Origin: CBDCYN01 sp965224205
GTDB lineage: Bacteria; Planctomycetota; Phycisphaerae; Phycisphaerales; Phycisphaeraceae
Assembly (NCBI GenBank): GCA_965224205.1
Contig: CBDCYN010000043.1
Location: 62,001-126,000 of the forward strand
Length of the DNA stretch: 64,000 nt
Reading direction: 5' to 3'
A model generated the notes under the pieces. It made no database searches. It was given only the letters and a program-made list of their open reading frames with translations, and was not told the DNA's origin. Below are positions 8,952 to 17,055 of this stretch, piece by piece. Position 1 is the first letter of the stretch. Each line of letters opens with the position of its first letter. The translations under genes and the position numbers were made by a program.

Positions 8952-9023
8952 GCCAGACGCGACCGGGAGACAACGGGTCGGACACCGAGGGGGACCCCGC
9001 TTGCCGATGCGCGCGGCTCGCCA
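8952..9023 (+). repeat. REP-like palindromic repeat, degenerate
   Basis: Downstream of nuoH, CCGCGGCCAGACGCGACC is followed about 25 bases later by CCGCTTGCCGATGCG and CGCGGCTCG. The second arm closely matches the motif at 5100-5127. The remaining 120 bases before the next gene show nothing recognisable. Confidence 0.4.
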
Positions 9024-9144
9024 TAAAACGACACAGGCCATGAGAAAATGCCCTATCCAAGGGGAAACACGGTACACTTCATATCGGCCGCTGGGTTATA
9101 GATCCGGTCTTGACGCCAACGAACGGGTGTCTGCGCGATCGGGT

Positions 9145-9651
9145 TTATGTCTTGAGCATCTCCAGCGCTTGGGTGAAGATGCTGCGCAGATCAGGTTCTA
9201 CCCAGGGCTGGTCCACCGCCCACCGGAACCCTTGACGGATGGCCGCTGGGCTCATCGTCGTTAACCATATCCCGCACCGGGTTCTGCCCACGGCCAAGCA
9301 CGCGTAATAAAGAGTTGAGGCGATACTGTCGGGGATGAGGCAGCTGACATCGTCGCGGCACGCCTTGGCGTACTCCTTGGTTTGTTTCAACAATTCGATC
9401 GGGGGGTTGGCGTGGAAAAAGAGGTCGCCAAACGTGGTGATCGGCGGGTTAACGCTGGTGACCCAGGCGTAGAGTTGATCAAGATCGACCCCATTGAGGT
9501 TCTGCAAGTCGTCCATTAACGAAGCCGAGAGCTGGTGGGCGAACATCTCGGTGAGATCCTGGTCCCCCCACTGAGGGGTGGCCTCGGTGCCCAGCCCGAT
9601 GATCCTCGCCAGGTCAGACGCGGCGGTGTTGTCTAGGTCAGCATCATGCAT
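9145..9651 (-). CDS. Hypothetical protein downstream of ECF sigma factor
   Basis: A 168-residue soluble, probably mostly helical protein with no domain I recognise. It starts 18 bp after the sigma factor gene on the same strand, so it is very likely co-transcribed and may regulate or be regulated by it. There is no signal peptide or membrane segment, which argues against a classical membrane anti-sigma factor. Two cysteines (CRDDVSC) sit near the middle. It could be a soluble sigma-factor partner, but this is inference from position only. Confidence 0.65.
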   Translation of the reverse strand: MHDADLDNTAASDLARIIGLGTEATPQWGDQDLTEMFAHQLSASLMDDLQNLNGVDLDQLYAWVTSVNPPITTFGDLFFHANPPIELLKQTKEYAKACRDDVSCLIPDSIASTLYYACLAVGRTRCGIWLTTMSPAAIRQGFRWAVDQPWVEPDLRSIFTQALEMLKT

Positions 9652-9669
9652 ATCAAGTTCGTGCCGGGT

Positions 9670-10482
9670 TCATACCGGCACCGAGGTTTCCTGGTCGTGG
9701 CGGGTTTGGGGCCGGCCACCGACCGGGGATGGGGCCTGGGACAAGATCCGCATCAGGTCGTCGATCTCTTCATCGATCGCGCCTTCGCCGTGGACCTCGT
9801 ACTCACCGATCACCGCGCGCAGGTGGCGGGTGAAGATCCGTTTGGCGGTCATAAGCAGGTTCGAAGCGTGAACCGGTGATCTTAGATCGAGTTGACGCAC
9901 GAGCTGAGCGTATGGCACCTGCGGCTGGGCCTCGAACAGGGGCAGATACAAGCGGGCTTCGAAAACACCCCAGGCCGCGTGCTGGCCGGTGTCTCGGCAC
10001 GCCTGGCGCATCTGGGTTATCGCCTGCCTGACGACCGAGCGAGCCCATTCGACCTCGAACCACAGATCGGGATCGCGGCGTCGGTCCGGCGGGGCAGCCA
10101 CCGCGACGTCGACCGTCGGCCTCTGCGGCGACCGTTTCTGAGCGTTCATCCGGCGGATCACGCTGACGTAGAAATTCTTCAACGCCGTGAGCAGGAAGTT
10201 GCGGAACCTGCCGCGTTCCCGCTCGGCTTTGGCGATCAGGTCTTTCTCGAGGACCTGACTCAGAAGGAAATCACTGATCAGGTCGTCGGCGTCCAGGCTG
10301 GGGTGGTTCTTGGTGCGTGCCGACAAGAACGCCCGCATGGCTGGTCGGTAGAGCTCCAGGAGTTGAGCGATCGCTTGCTTCTTGACGGTGGAGCTGGTGC
10401 TCCCCGCCCGGATCACCACCGACCACCTCGTCGTGGGTAGCCGTGGATCCGCGTGGGAAAGATGTTGCGGTGTTTTACGCAA
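9670..10482 (-). CDS. ECF-type RNA polymerase sigma factor (planctomycete type)
   Basis: A 270-residue protein opening with PRLPTTRWSVVIRAG, the characteristic start of a planctomycete ECF group. Region 2 follows as LLELYRPAMRAFL and DADDLISDFLLSQVLEK, then GRFRNFLLTALKNFYV. The C-terminal part (VPYAQLVRQLDL and onward) takes the place of sigma region 4 but is weakly conserved, and a tail of about 40 residues extends beyond it. It is divergent from the kinase/WD40 gene, an arrangement common in this phylum, where such kinases are thought to signal to the sigma factor (family knowledge, not shown here). Confidence 0.82.
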   Translation of the reverse strand: MRKTPQHLSHADPRLPTTRWSVVIRAGSTSSTVKKQAIAQLLELYRPAMRAFLSARTKNHPSLDADDLISDFLLSQVLEKDLIAKAERERGRFRNFLLTALKNFYVSVIRRMNAQKRSPQRPTVDVAVAAPPDRRRDPDLWFEVEWARSVVRQAITQMRQACRDTGQHAAWGVFEARLYLPLFEAQPQVPYAQLVRQLDLRSPVHASNLLMTAKRIFTRHLRAVIGEYEVHGEGAIDEEIDDLMRILSQAPSPVGGRPQTRHDQETSVPV

Positions 10483-10663
10483 GGGGTTGTCCCGCTAGCG
10501 ACTCGATACGAACCATTCGCGTGATCACGTATTATAGCGTCATTGGGTCAAAACGGTAGCATGGAGAGGGTTCGACGCGATCCACTGGCATGGAGGCGCG
10601 TTCGCGGACGGGGTCTGGCCCCCGGCCCTCGCGGCGTTGACAGGCTCGTCCAGGGCTAACCGA

Positions 10664-10767
10664 TGTGCGCATCGCGTAACGAAGGACGTATAGAGGTTAT
10701 ATGAGACCCCGAAAACTCCCTCGCCGCGGACATGAGTGATGCCGTCTTTTCATCCGGGATGGGTATA
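10664..10767 (-). repeat. 104-bp MITE-like element, copy E
   Basis: Read on the minus strand it begins TATACCCATCCCGGATGAAA and ends near TACGCGATGCGCACA, spanning exactly 104 bp. It lies in the divergent region between the sigma factor and kinase genes, with its TATACCC end 32 bp from the kinase ATG, so it may carry or disturb promoter sequences. It is a copy of the family described for 20022-20125. Confidence 0.75.
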
Positions 10768-10799
10768 CCTAAAACGTTTCGGTGGAGATTCTCCGCGAG

Positions 10800-13700
10800 A
10801 TGACCGACCCGGACCCTCCCAACCGCGAGTGTGACGACGAATCCGATACCGCGGATGACGAGGTGTGGTTCTCGGGGCAGACCGACCAACCCCCGATGAG
10901 CCGACCCGGGGCTAAGCTTAATGACAATGACCCCGACACGCCCCCCATGATCGAGGGCTACGAGATCTACGCCAAGCTGGGCCAGGGCGGGATGGGCACG
11001 GTGTGGAAAGCCGACCAGCGGAGCACCAAAAGGCTCGTAGCTCTGAAACTGATGCGCAGCGGCGTGCCGTGGTCCGACCGAGCCAAAGCCCGGTTTGCCC
11101 GGGAAGTGGAATTGGCCGCCCGCCTGGATCACCCGTGCATCGCCCGCGTGTACGATTCGGGCCTCGACAAAGGGGTTTATTATTACGCGATGCAGTTCGT
11201 TGATGGGGTCCACCTCGACGACCCCACCGTCCGCGCCCTGCCCAGGCGGAAGCTGCTGGAGTTGATACGGACGATCTGCCAGGCGGTCCAACACGCCCAT
11301 CAGCGGGGGGTGATCCATCGCGACCTTAAACCGTCGAACGTGAAGGTCACCGCCGACGGCAGCCCGTGCGTGCTCGATTTCGGCCTCGCCAAGACCGTGA
11401 TCGAAGATACCGATGCGCAGGTGACGGTATCCGAGGTCGGTGAGCTGGCCGGGACCCTGCGCTACATGTCCCCCGAGCAGGCCAGCGGCGACACCCAACA
11501 GGTCGATACCCGCTCGGACGTTTACTCGCTGGGGGTGATCCTCTTCTTCTTGTTGCTCCAAGAGTACCCCCATGACATGACGGGCACGTCGTTTGGGATC
11601 CAGCGCCGGATCGTTGACGAGGAAGTGCGTCGGCCCCGTACCCTGGACCGGTCGATCGACCGCGAACTCGAAGCGATCCTGCTCAAGGCTTTGGCGAAAG
11701 ATCCGGATCAGCGATACGCCTCAGCCGGCAACTTCGCCCAAGATTTGGATCGGTATCTGGGCGGCGACCCGGTCACGGCCCAACGGTCGACGATGGCGTA
11801 CGTGTTGCGGAAGTGGGTCTCGAAAAACTGTGTCCCGGTCGCCGTGGCGGTGCTGGTGATCGCGACGATCTTGGGCTTGATCGCCTTTGGGTTTATACGT
11901 GAGCGTAACCTGCGACAACGCGCCCAGCATGAGGCTAACGTCAATCGTCGTCTGCTGTACTTCAACAACATCGTCCGCGCTCAAGAACAGGCCCAGTCCA
12001 ACACCTCTCGGGCGGCCGAGCTACTCAACGACTGCCCCGAAGACCTGCGACACGCCGAGTGGCACGTCGTCAACTGGTTGGTCGATCAGTCCATCCACAC
12101 GATCCAGCCATCCGGCCCGGCTAACGGGGACTTGGCGTGGAATCGAGATAGCCAGGAATTCGTCTCGGCTAACCGAAGATCCACCCGAACCCTTGATCCC
12201 CTCTCGGGACGAATCGCCGAATCCCCCCACCGGTCCGACGGTCATGACAAGCCGCCGAGCTCGGTGGCGATCAGCCCCAACGGACGGTACGTCACCACCC
12301 TGGAACAGCAAAGCCGTGTGAAAGACAGCTCTGAACCGTCACTTGCTAAGGAACCGCAGCCAACAGATCAAGATCGATCTCGATTCACCGTCGCGGTGCG
12401 AGACCTGATCACATCGGAAACGATTCGTGCTGACCTGCCCAACAGAATATCCCCGCGGAGTATCGCCGTGGGTCCCGAAGGAGCCAATATCGCATTGAAT
12501 AGTGGGTCATCGGTGCATGTCTGGGACTTGCGTGAAAAGCGGGTCCGTGAGGTCGCTCTACCCAAGAAGGGCCGGGTGTCCTCCCTGCGATTCAGCCCCG
12601 ACGGCCATTCATTGATGATCTCGGGGCAAGTCCCGCAACCCAGGACAGCCAGCGGCAATACCACGCCTCCCACGACGCTGCGTCCACACAGGAGCGGCTT
12701 TGTGCTGGTTTGGGACCTGTCGCTCGGTTCAACCCAGTGGAGCCGTTCCTACCCATCGGTGGTCCATTCGGTGGCATATCGGGACGATAACCAGGTGACC
12801 GCCTCTGCCAGTGGGGGCTACCTCGACCTCACCGATTCCGGCACGGGCCGGTCGCGGATCCGTTGGAAAGCCAACGGCCGGGCCTTGGCGTTTAACCCGG
12901 ACGACGACACCCTGGCCGCCGCGGAACCCGACGGCACGATCCAGCTTTGGGACCTGCAGTCACAAACCCCGTTGGAGACATTACGCGGCCACACCACCCG
13001 GATCCGCGATCTGGTGTTTTCCTCAGACGGCCGGTACCTCTTGTCGCAGGACACCGGGGGGGTGCTCAAGGTCTGGGCGACCCGGTCGGGCCTTCCACCC
13101 CAGGCCCCCAGCTGGGACGATGAGCTCATCGCTGTAAGCCCTGATGGGAGGTACCTCGTCCTGGCCGAGGTGGGCACCGGTTTGACCCGGCTCGTGGACA
13201 GCCGGTCGAGGCGAGAAAACTTCGGGTTCGGGGTGACTTGTGACGATCTATCCGCCGTGCGGTTCAGCTCAGACGGGTCGGTGGCCCTGACCTTATCGGG
13301 AACCGCCCAGAAGACACTAGAACTTCGCCACACAGCGACCGGGGCGGTGACCGCCCGTTACCCGCAAGCCGTCACCGATGCCCAGCTAAGCCACGACGGG
13401 ACACAAGTCGTGCTTTGTCGGGGCCGTGAAGTGATCTGGTGGGATACGACGACCAACCAAACGACCACGATGCCCGCGCAGCACGAGGGGTTGATCCGAG
13501 CGGTCGCGTTGGGGAACACAAACCCGGTGGTCGCGTCCGGGGGCGATGACGCGACCATCTGCGTAACCGGTCAATGGTTCCACAAGCTCATCGGCCACGA
13601 CTCGAGCGTGGTATCGGTTCAATTCATGGCTACGGGCAGTGAACGGCTCGTATCGATCGACCTGCGGGACACGGTGAAGCTATGGGACACCGTCAACGGG

Positions 13701-14069
13701 GTTGAGATCGCTACCCTCAGCGAGGGCAAGAGGGTCCCGTGCTTAGCCATGCCCGGCCCGTGGATCGTGATCGGTGGTCACCGGGAGATACGCTGCATCG
13801 ACGCGCGGGACGGACAAACCCTAAACACCCTCACGGGGCACACGGGGTTTGTCCGGGCTCTGGCCGTAAGCGACGACGGGGCGAGGCTCGCCTCCGGGGG
13901 CGAGGATGGGACGATCAAGCTCTGGGACCTGGAGAACGGTTTGGAGATCATCACGCTCGAGGCGCACCGGGCGGCGGTGTCGTTCCTGACGTTCACCCCC
14001 GACGGCCGCGGCTTGCTCTCGGTCGATCGCCACGGGCGATCGATACGCTGGGGGAGGATCCCTCCGTGA
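10800..14069 (+). CDS. Serine/threonine protein kinase with C-terminal WD40 repeats
   Basis: About 1089 residues. An acidic N-terminus is followed by a Hanks-type kinase domain: glycine loop KLGQGGMGTVW, ATP-binding lysine in VALKLM (K83), catalytic loop VIHRDLKPSN, metal-binding DFGLAKT, and GTLRYMSPEQASG. One membrane segment (VAVAVLVIATILGLIAFGFI) then leads to an outside portion with many WD40 blades, clearest as LRGHTTRIRDLVFSSDGRYL and LTGHTGFVRALAVSDDGARL. All catalytic residues are present, so it should be active. ATG 10800 is preferred; a GTG at 10782 adds six residues. It is divergent from the ECF sigma factor gene and probably works with it. Confidence 0.92.
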   Translation: MTDPDPPNRECDDESDTADDEVWFSGQTDQPPMSRPGAKLNDNDPDTPPMIEGYEIYAKLGQGGMGTVWKADQRSTKRLVALKLMRSGVPWSDRAKARFAREVELAARLDHPCIARVYDSGLDKGVYYYAMQFVDGVHLDDPTVRALPRRKLLELIRTICQAVQHAHQRGVIHRDLKPSNVKVTADGSPCVLDFGLAKTVIEDTDAQVTVSEVGELAGTLRYMSPEQASGDTQQVDTRSDVYSLGVILFFLLLQEYPHDMTGTSFGIQRRIVDEEVRRPRTLDRSIDRELEAILLKALAKDPDQRYASAGNFAQDLDRYLGGDPVTAQRSTMAYVLRKWVSKNCVPVAVAVLVIATILGLIAFGFIRERNLRQRAQHEANVNRRLLYFNNIVRAQEQAQSNTSRAAELLNDCPEDLRHAEWHVVNWLVDQSIHTIQPSGPANGDLAWNRDSQEFVSANRRSTRTLDPLSGRIAESPHRSDGHDKPPSSVAISPNGRYVTTLEQQSRVKDSSEPSLAKEPQPTDQDRSRFTVAVRDLITSETIRADLPNRISPRSIAVGPEGANIALNSGSSVHVWDLREKRVREVALPKKGRVSSLRFSPDGHSLMISGQVPQPRTASGNTTPPTTLRPHRSGFVLVWDLSLGSTQWSRSYPSVVHSVAYRDDNQVTASASGGYLDLTDSGTGRSRIRWKANGRALAFNPDDDTLAAAEPDGTIQLWDLQSQTPLETLRGHTTRIRDLVFSSDGRYLLSQDTGGVLKVWATRSGLPPQAPSWDDELIAVSPDGRYLVLAEVGTGLTRLVDSRSRRENFGFGVTCDDLSAVRFSSDGSVALTLSGTAQKTLELRHTATGAVTARYPQAVTDAQLSHDGTQVVLCRGREVIWWDTTTNQTTTMPAQHEGLIRAVALGNTNPVVASGGDDATICVTGQWFHKLIGHDSSVVSVQFMATGSERLVSIDLRDTVKLWDTVNGVEIATLSEGKRVPCLAMPGPWIVIGGHREIRCIDARDGQTLNTLTGHTGFVRALAVSDDGARLASGGEDGTIKLWDLENGLEIITLEAHRAAVSFLTFTPDGRGLLSVDRHGRSIRWGRIPP

Positions 14070-14326
14070 TCGTGGCCGCACGTCGTACCAGCCGAGCCGT
14101 CCGTGAAAGGTAGGGACCATACGGACTGACCGCCGGATCGGCATCAACGGCCACAATCGTGTTTTCCTGTTTTGCCTGGGCACCACGATCTGAACCGAGA
14201 GTCAATTGTTATGCCGCGGCGCCTTGCCCTTGTATCGGCTTGGGGTAGGTTCTTAATAGACAACAAAGAAAAGACAGGTTGATCTAAATCCACGCTAGAT
14301 AGAAGAGAAGACAGGAGGGAAAGAAG

Positions 14327-14578
14327 ATGACGGTAGTGCGAATCGTGATGAAGAGCTTGGTGGTGTGTGCGGTGATCGCTGCCGGCGTCGTGGCCCTAGA
14401 TCAATACCAAGGCCGGCGGTTTGAGGTCACCGATTCCGACCAGAGCCGTTTTACCCTGGTGACCTGGAAGTACTGGGGGATGGTCCAGGAGATGCATCAG
14501 GTGCGGTACAACGTCGAGGAAGATACCTGGGAGCTCGAAGAAAACGGCCAACGAGTCTCGATCGACTGGGAGATCTGA
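14327..14578 (+). CDS. Small membrane-anchored or secreted hypothetical protein
   Basis: An 83-residue protein with an N-terminal hydrophobic helix (VMKSLVVCAVIAAGVVAL) followed by an acidic, tryptophan-rich domain (FTLVTWKYWGMVQ, DTWELEENGQ). A strong ribosome site, AGGAGGG, lies about 10 bases before the ATG, which supports it being real. No family is recognised. It is separated by about 260 bp from the kinase gene and is convergent with the MamK-like gene. Confidence 0.68.
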   Translation: MTVVRIVMKSLVVCAVIAAGVVALDQYQGRRFEVTDSDQSRFTLVTWKYWGMVQEMHQVRYNVEEDTWELEENGQRVSIDWEI

Positions 14579-14692
14579 TCTCCGCATGAACCGCGCATCG
14601 TATCAGCGTTCAAAAACGGTCTACTAACTTTACGTCACCAACGGGTCCGCCCAAGGCTCATCCCAGCCTGTTCCGGGATCACGCCCGATTAA

Positions 14693-15841
14693 CTACTGCG
14701 TCCGCAGTTCCTGCCAGTACTCCGCTGGCATGTCCATCGCCAGCTTCAAAGCCCCGTCAGCCCCGGCGTAGAGCGGGTCGTCGACGCGGATCACGTGCCC
14801 GCCGCCGATCGCGTTGAGGCCGTCGGACACGCGCTTGGTCAACCCGTCGAGCTGGCTGCCCCCGCCCGAGAGGATCACGTTGTGCCTTAGCTTCTCCTGG
14901 AACTCGGGGTCGAACGTCGACACCAGCTTGTGGATCCCGTCGACGATCGGTTTAACCAGCAGCGAACACGCCTGCCGCAGCTCCTCGGTGATGTCGTGCA
15001 TCACCGGCTTGCCGTTGACCGGCAGGGAGACCTCGATCGTGTCCTTGGCGTCGGAGACAAAGCCGTACGTCTCCTTGAACTGCTTGCACATGTTGATGTT
15101 CAACTGGGCTTCGGGGTACTTAGAGCGGATCAGGTCGAACAGGTGGCGGTCGATCGAGTCGCCGGCGACCTCGAGGCTAATCTGGTCCTCCTCGTTGGGC
15201 ACGGTCCCGTGCATCCGGCAAAGGTCGGTGGTGCCGGCGCCGATGTCGATCACAAGCACGTCGCTGATCCGGTCCATGGCGTAGGCGACGGAGAACGGCT
15301 CGGACACGATCATGACGCTGTCGAGGACGTCCTTGGCGGCTTCGATGATCGCCTGGTTGTTCTTGACCGTCGCCTGGGAAGGCACACCGATCACACCGTA
15401 TAAAACGTCATCTCGCCCGGGGTCCATCATGTCCACCAAGTGGTGCACGAGCATCTTGGCGGCCTCCATGTTCTTCTGATACTCCTCGGTGTGATTAGTG
15501 GTGTCGTGGGTGTACTTGATCACGCCCTTTTCGAGCGGGCGGTAGAGGTTGAGGGAAAGGCGATTGTTGAGCGCCTCGCGCCCGAAGACGATGTCTTTGC
15601 CCAGGTGCTTGCGGCTGACCGCGTCCTTGGGCCAGCCGACGTAGCTCTCGACGGTCTTGCGCCCGCCCTCGACCGAGACGATCGAGCTGCGGCTCGTGCC
15701 CAGGTCGATGCCCATCAGCAGGGCGTTCTTGGCGTCGCCGGTGTCGTGGTCCCCGCGGGTGTCGAGGACGGACTTGCCGAACGTGGGTTTGGAGGAAATC
15801 ACGGACTTAGGCATGTCGGGTGTTGATTTCTGCTCGGGCAT
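14693..15841 (-). CDS. MamK-like actin homologue (bacterial actin-like ATPase)
   Basis: A 382-residue actin-fold ATPase. Phosphate 1 motif GIDLGTSRSSIVSV (about 44-57), phosphate 2 motif VIDIGAGTTDLC (197-208) and adenosine motif ILSGGGSQLDGL (323-334) are all present. It resembles magnetosome filament protein MamK more than MreB or FtsA: SYVGWPKDAVSRK, GVIGVPSQATVKNNQ, IVSEPFSVAYAMD, GTVPNEEDQ and a C-terminal DPLYAGADGALKLAMDMP followed by EYWQEL have close counterparts in MamK as I remember it. A disordered leader of about 40 residues precedes the fold. No other magnetosome gene is visible, so a cytoskeletal role other than magnetosome alignment is likely. It follows the coiled-coil gene at 16060-16683 on the same strand. 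Confidence 0.85.
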   Translation of the reverse strand: MPEQKSTPDMPKSVISSKPTFGKSVLDTRGDHDTGDAKNALLMGIDLGTSRSSIVSVEGGRKTVESYVGWPKDAVSRKHLGKDIVFGREALNNRLSLNLYRPLEKGVIKYTHDTTNHTEEYQKNMEAAKMLVHHLVDMMDPGRDDVLYGVIGVPSQATVKNNQAIIEAAKDVLDSVMIVSEPFSVAYAMDRISDVLVIDIGAGTTDLCRMHGTVPNEEDQISLEVAGDSIDRHLFDLIRSKYPEAQLNINMCKQFKETYGFVSDAKDTIEVSLPVNGKPVMHDITEELRQACSLLVKPIVDGIHKLVSTFDPEFQEKLRHNVILSGGGSQLDGLTKRVSDGLNAIGGGHVIRVDDPLYAGADGALKLAMDMPAEYWQELRTQ

Positions 15842-16059
15842 CGTTAGATGGTCTCCTGTATCTGGGGGGGTCGACCCTCGTCGTTGTCGTGTGTGCCCCG
15901 TCTGATCCTTCGGTCGGACTGGGCTGGGGGCGGGCGACGTACCAACGTGGGACTATCGCTTCTACCATGGGCCAAGTCAACACCGATACGTCGGTTCAGG
16001 GGGGCTCTATGCCTCATCGTACGGTGGTTTGGTTGTCTTTCGGGGGTCTTGTGCGACCC

Positions 16060-16683
16060 CTAGTTTTCACTGGGGGTCGCGGCCATCCCCCGCCTCAACT
16101 CGAGATTCGTCTTGAAGATCTCCGCGAGCACGACGTCATGCTCGCGGTTCCTTTGATAGGCTGGGATACGTCGGGACGACCCACGGCCCTCAGACCCCAC
16201 TCGGCCAGCGGCGGTAGAGATCTTGGTCAAAACGGACTCGGCCTGGCTGATCATGCTCGCGAGTCGGGTGATCTGATCTTCCAAGGCCTCGTTGGATTCT
16301 TGGTCGCTGGTGGCGACCGGCGTCGCTGGGCGGGCTGGACGGGCGGCGACCTTGTCCGGATCCACCGGGCTGGTGATGTTGCGGCTGTTGCCGAAGAGGG
16401 TCGCGATCGCCTGAGCGACGCGCTGTCGTGTGCGCACGGCGCCCTCTTCGGCTTGCTGGCTGATACGGATCGCCTCATCGACCACGCGCATGACGCCTTG
16501 TTGCATCTTCTCGCGGTCGAGCACCCACACCCGCTTGCCGCGGTACCGCTTCTCGATGTCGTCGAAACGGATCTGCCGCCCGCCTTCACGCAGGGCGCTC
16601 TCGATCTTCTCCGAAAACTCCGACAGCTGGGGGGAAGATGGCGTGGCGTTGGGGTCCGGGTTGGGAGTGTTTGAATCAGCCAT
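16060..16683 (-). CDS. Hypothetical helical/coiled-coil protein next to MamK-like actin
   Basis: A 207-residue hydrophilic protein. The N-terminus is Asn/Pro/Ser-rich, followed by a conserved-looking block (FSEKIESALREGGRQIRFDD, YRGKRVWVLDREKMQQGVMR) and long helices with heptad-like spacing (LEDQITRLASMISQAESVL). No domain is recognised. It is the gene immediately upstream of the MamK-like actin in the same orientation, with a 218-bp gap, so it may be a filament-associated or adaptor protein; this is inference from position and predicted shape. Confidence 0.68.
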   Translation of the reverse strand: MADSNTPNPDPNATPSSPQLSEFSEKIESALREGGRQIRFDDIEKRYRGKRVWVLDREKMQQGVMRVVDEAIRISQQAEEGAVRTRQRVAQAIATLFGNSRNITSPVDPDKVAARPARPATPVATSDQESNEALEDQITRLASMISQAESVLTKISTAAGRVGSEGRGSSRRIPAYQRNREHDVVLAEIFKTNLELRRGMAATPSEN

Positions 16684-16859
16684 GACTCGTTGCGAGCGTG
16701 CCTTTCGATGATAAGTATAGGCATCGGGGATGCGAACACCTCATCGCTGGGGCGTTTGAGACGGTAATCCCCCTGGCCGTGTGCCCGGGGATCGCTACAA
16801 CTAATTTAACTCTATGCACATAAAATCAGGTGGGTCGTTGGCAAATCACCGCCGTGCGG

Positions 16860-16880
16860 GCCCCTAGGTCGTCTAGGGGC
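16860..16880. terminator. Short stable hairpin, possible terminator
   Basis: GCCCCTAG-GTCGT-CTAGGGGC is a perfect 8-bp stem with a 5-base loop. It lies between the end of the DUF1501 gene and the start of the coiled-coil gene, where the DUF1501 transcript would end. There is no T-run on either side, so it may instead be a processing or regulatory hairpin. Confidence 0.4.
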
Positions 16881-16950
16881 GTTGGCCGGTCGGCTGTCCT
16901 TTGATTTCTATCGGCTCAGGAGATCTGGGAGATCTATCGGCAAACCAAAT

Positions 16951-17055
16951 TATACGCAACACGTATCCGAACATCGCATCAATGACCCTTTGAACCTCGA
17001 GAGCTTCGACGCCGCGTATACGAGTCAAACCGTTTTCTTATCCGGGAGCCGTATC
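16951..17055 (-). repeat. 104-bp MITE-like element, copy J (overlaps gene 3' end)
   Basis: On the plus strand it starts TATACGCAACACGTATCCGA and ends near TTATCCGGGAGCCGTAT, matching the reverse orientation of the family over its full length. The DUF1501 gene ends inside it: the element supplies the last codons (reading DTAPG) and the TAA stop at 17038-17040. Confidence 0.65.

Noticed and set aside
10656..11573. 305-codon open frame antisense to the kinase gene
   Set aside because: It lies opposite the well-supported kinase domain and through repeat copy E; a shadow caused by high GC content.
15820..16674. 284-codon open frame opposite the coiled-coil gene
   Set aside because: It has no ribosome site or recognisable features, and the opposite strand has a compositionally sound gene adjoining the MamK-like gene.
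16860..16880. Confident intrinsic terminator
   Set aside because: The stem is perfect but there is no T-run on either strand, so it is listed only with low confidence.
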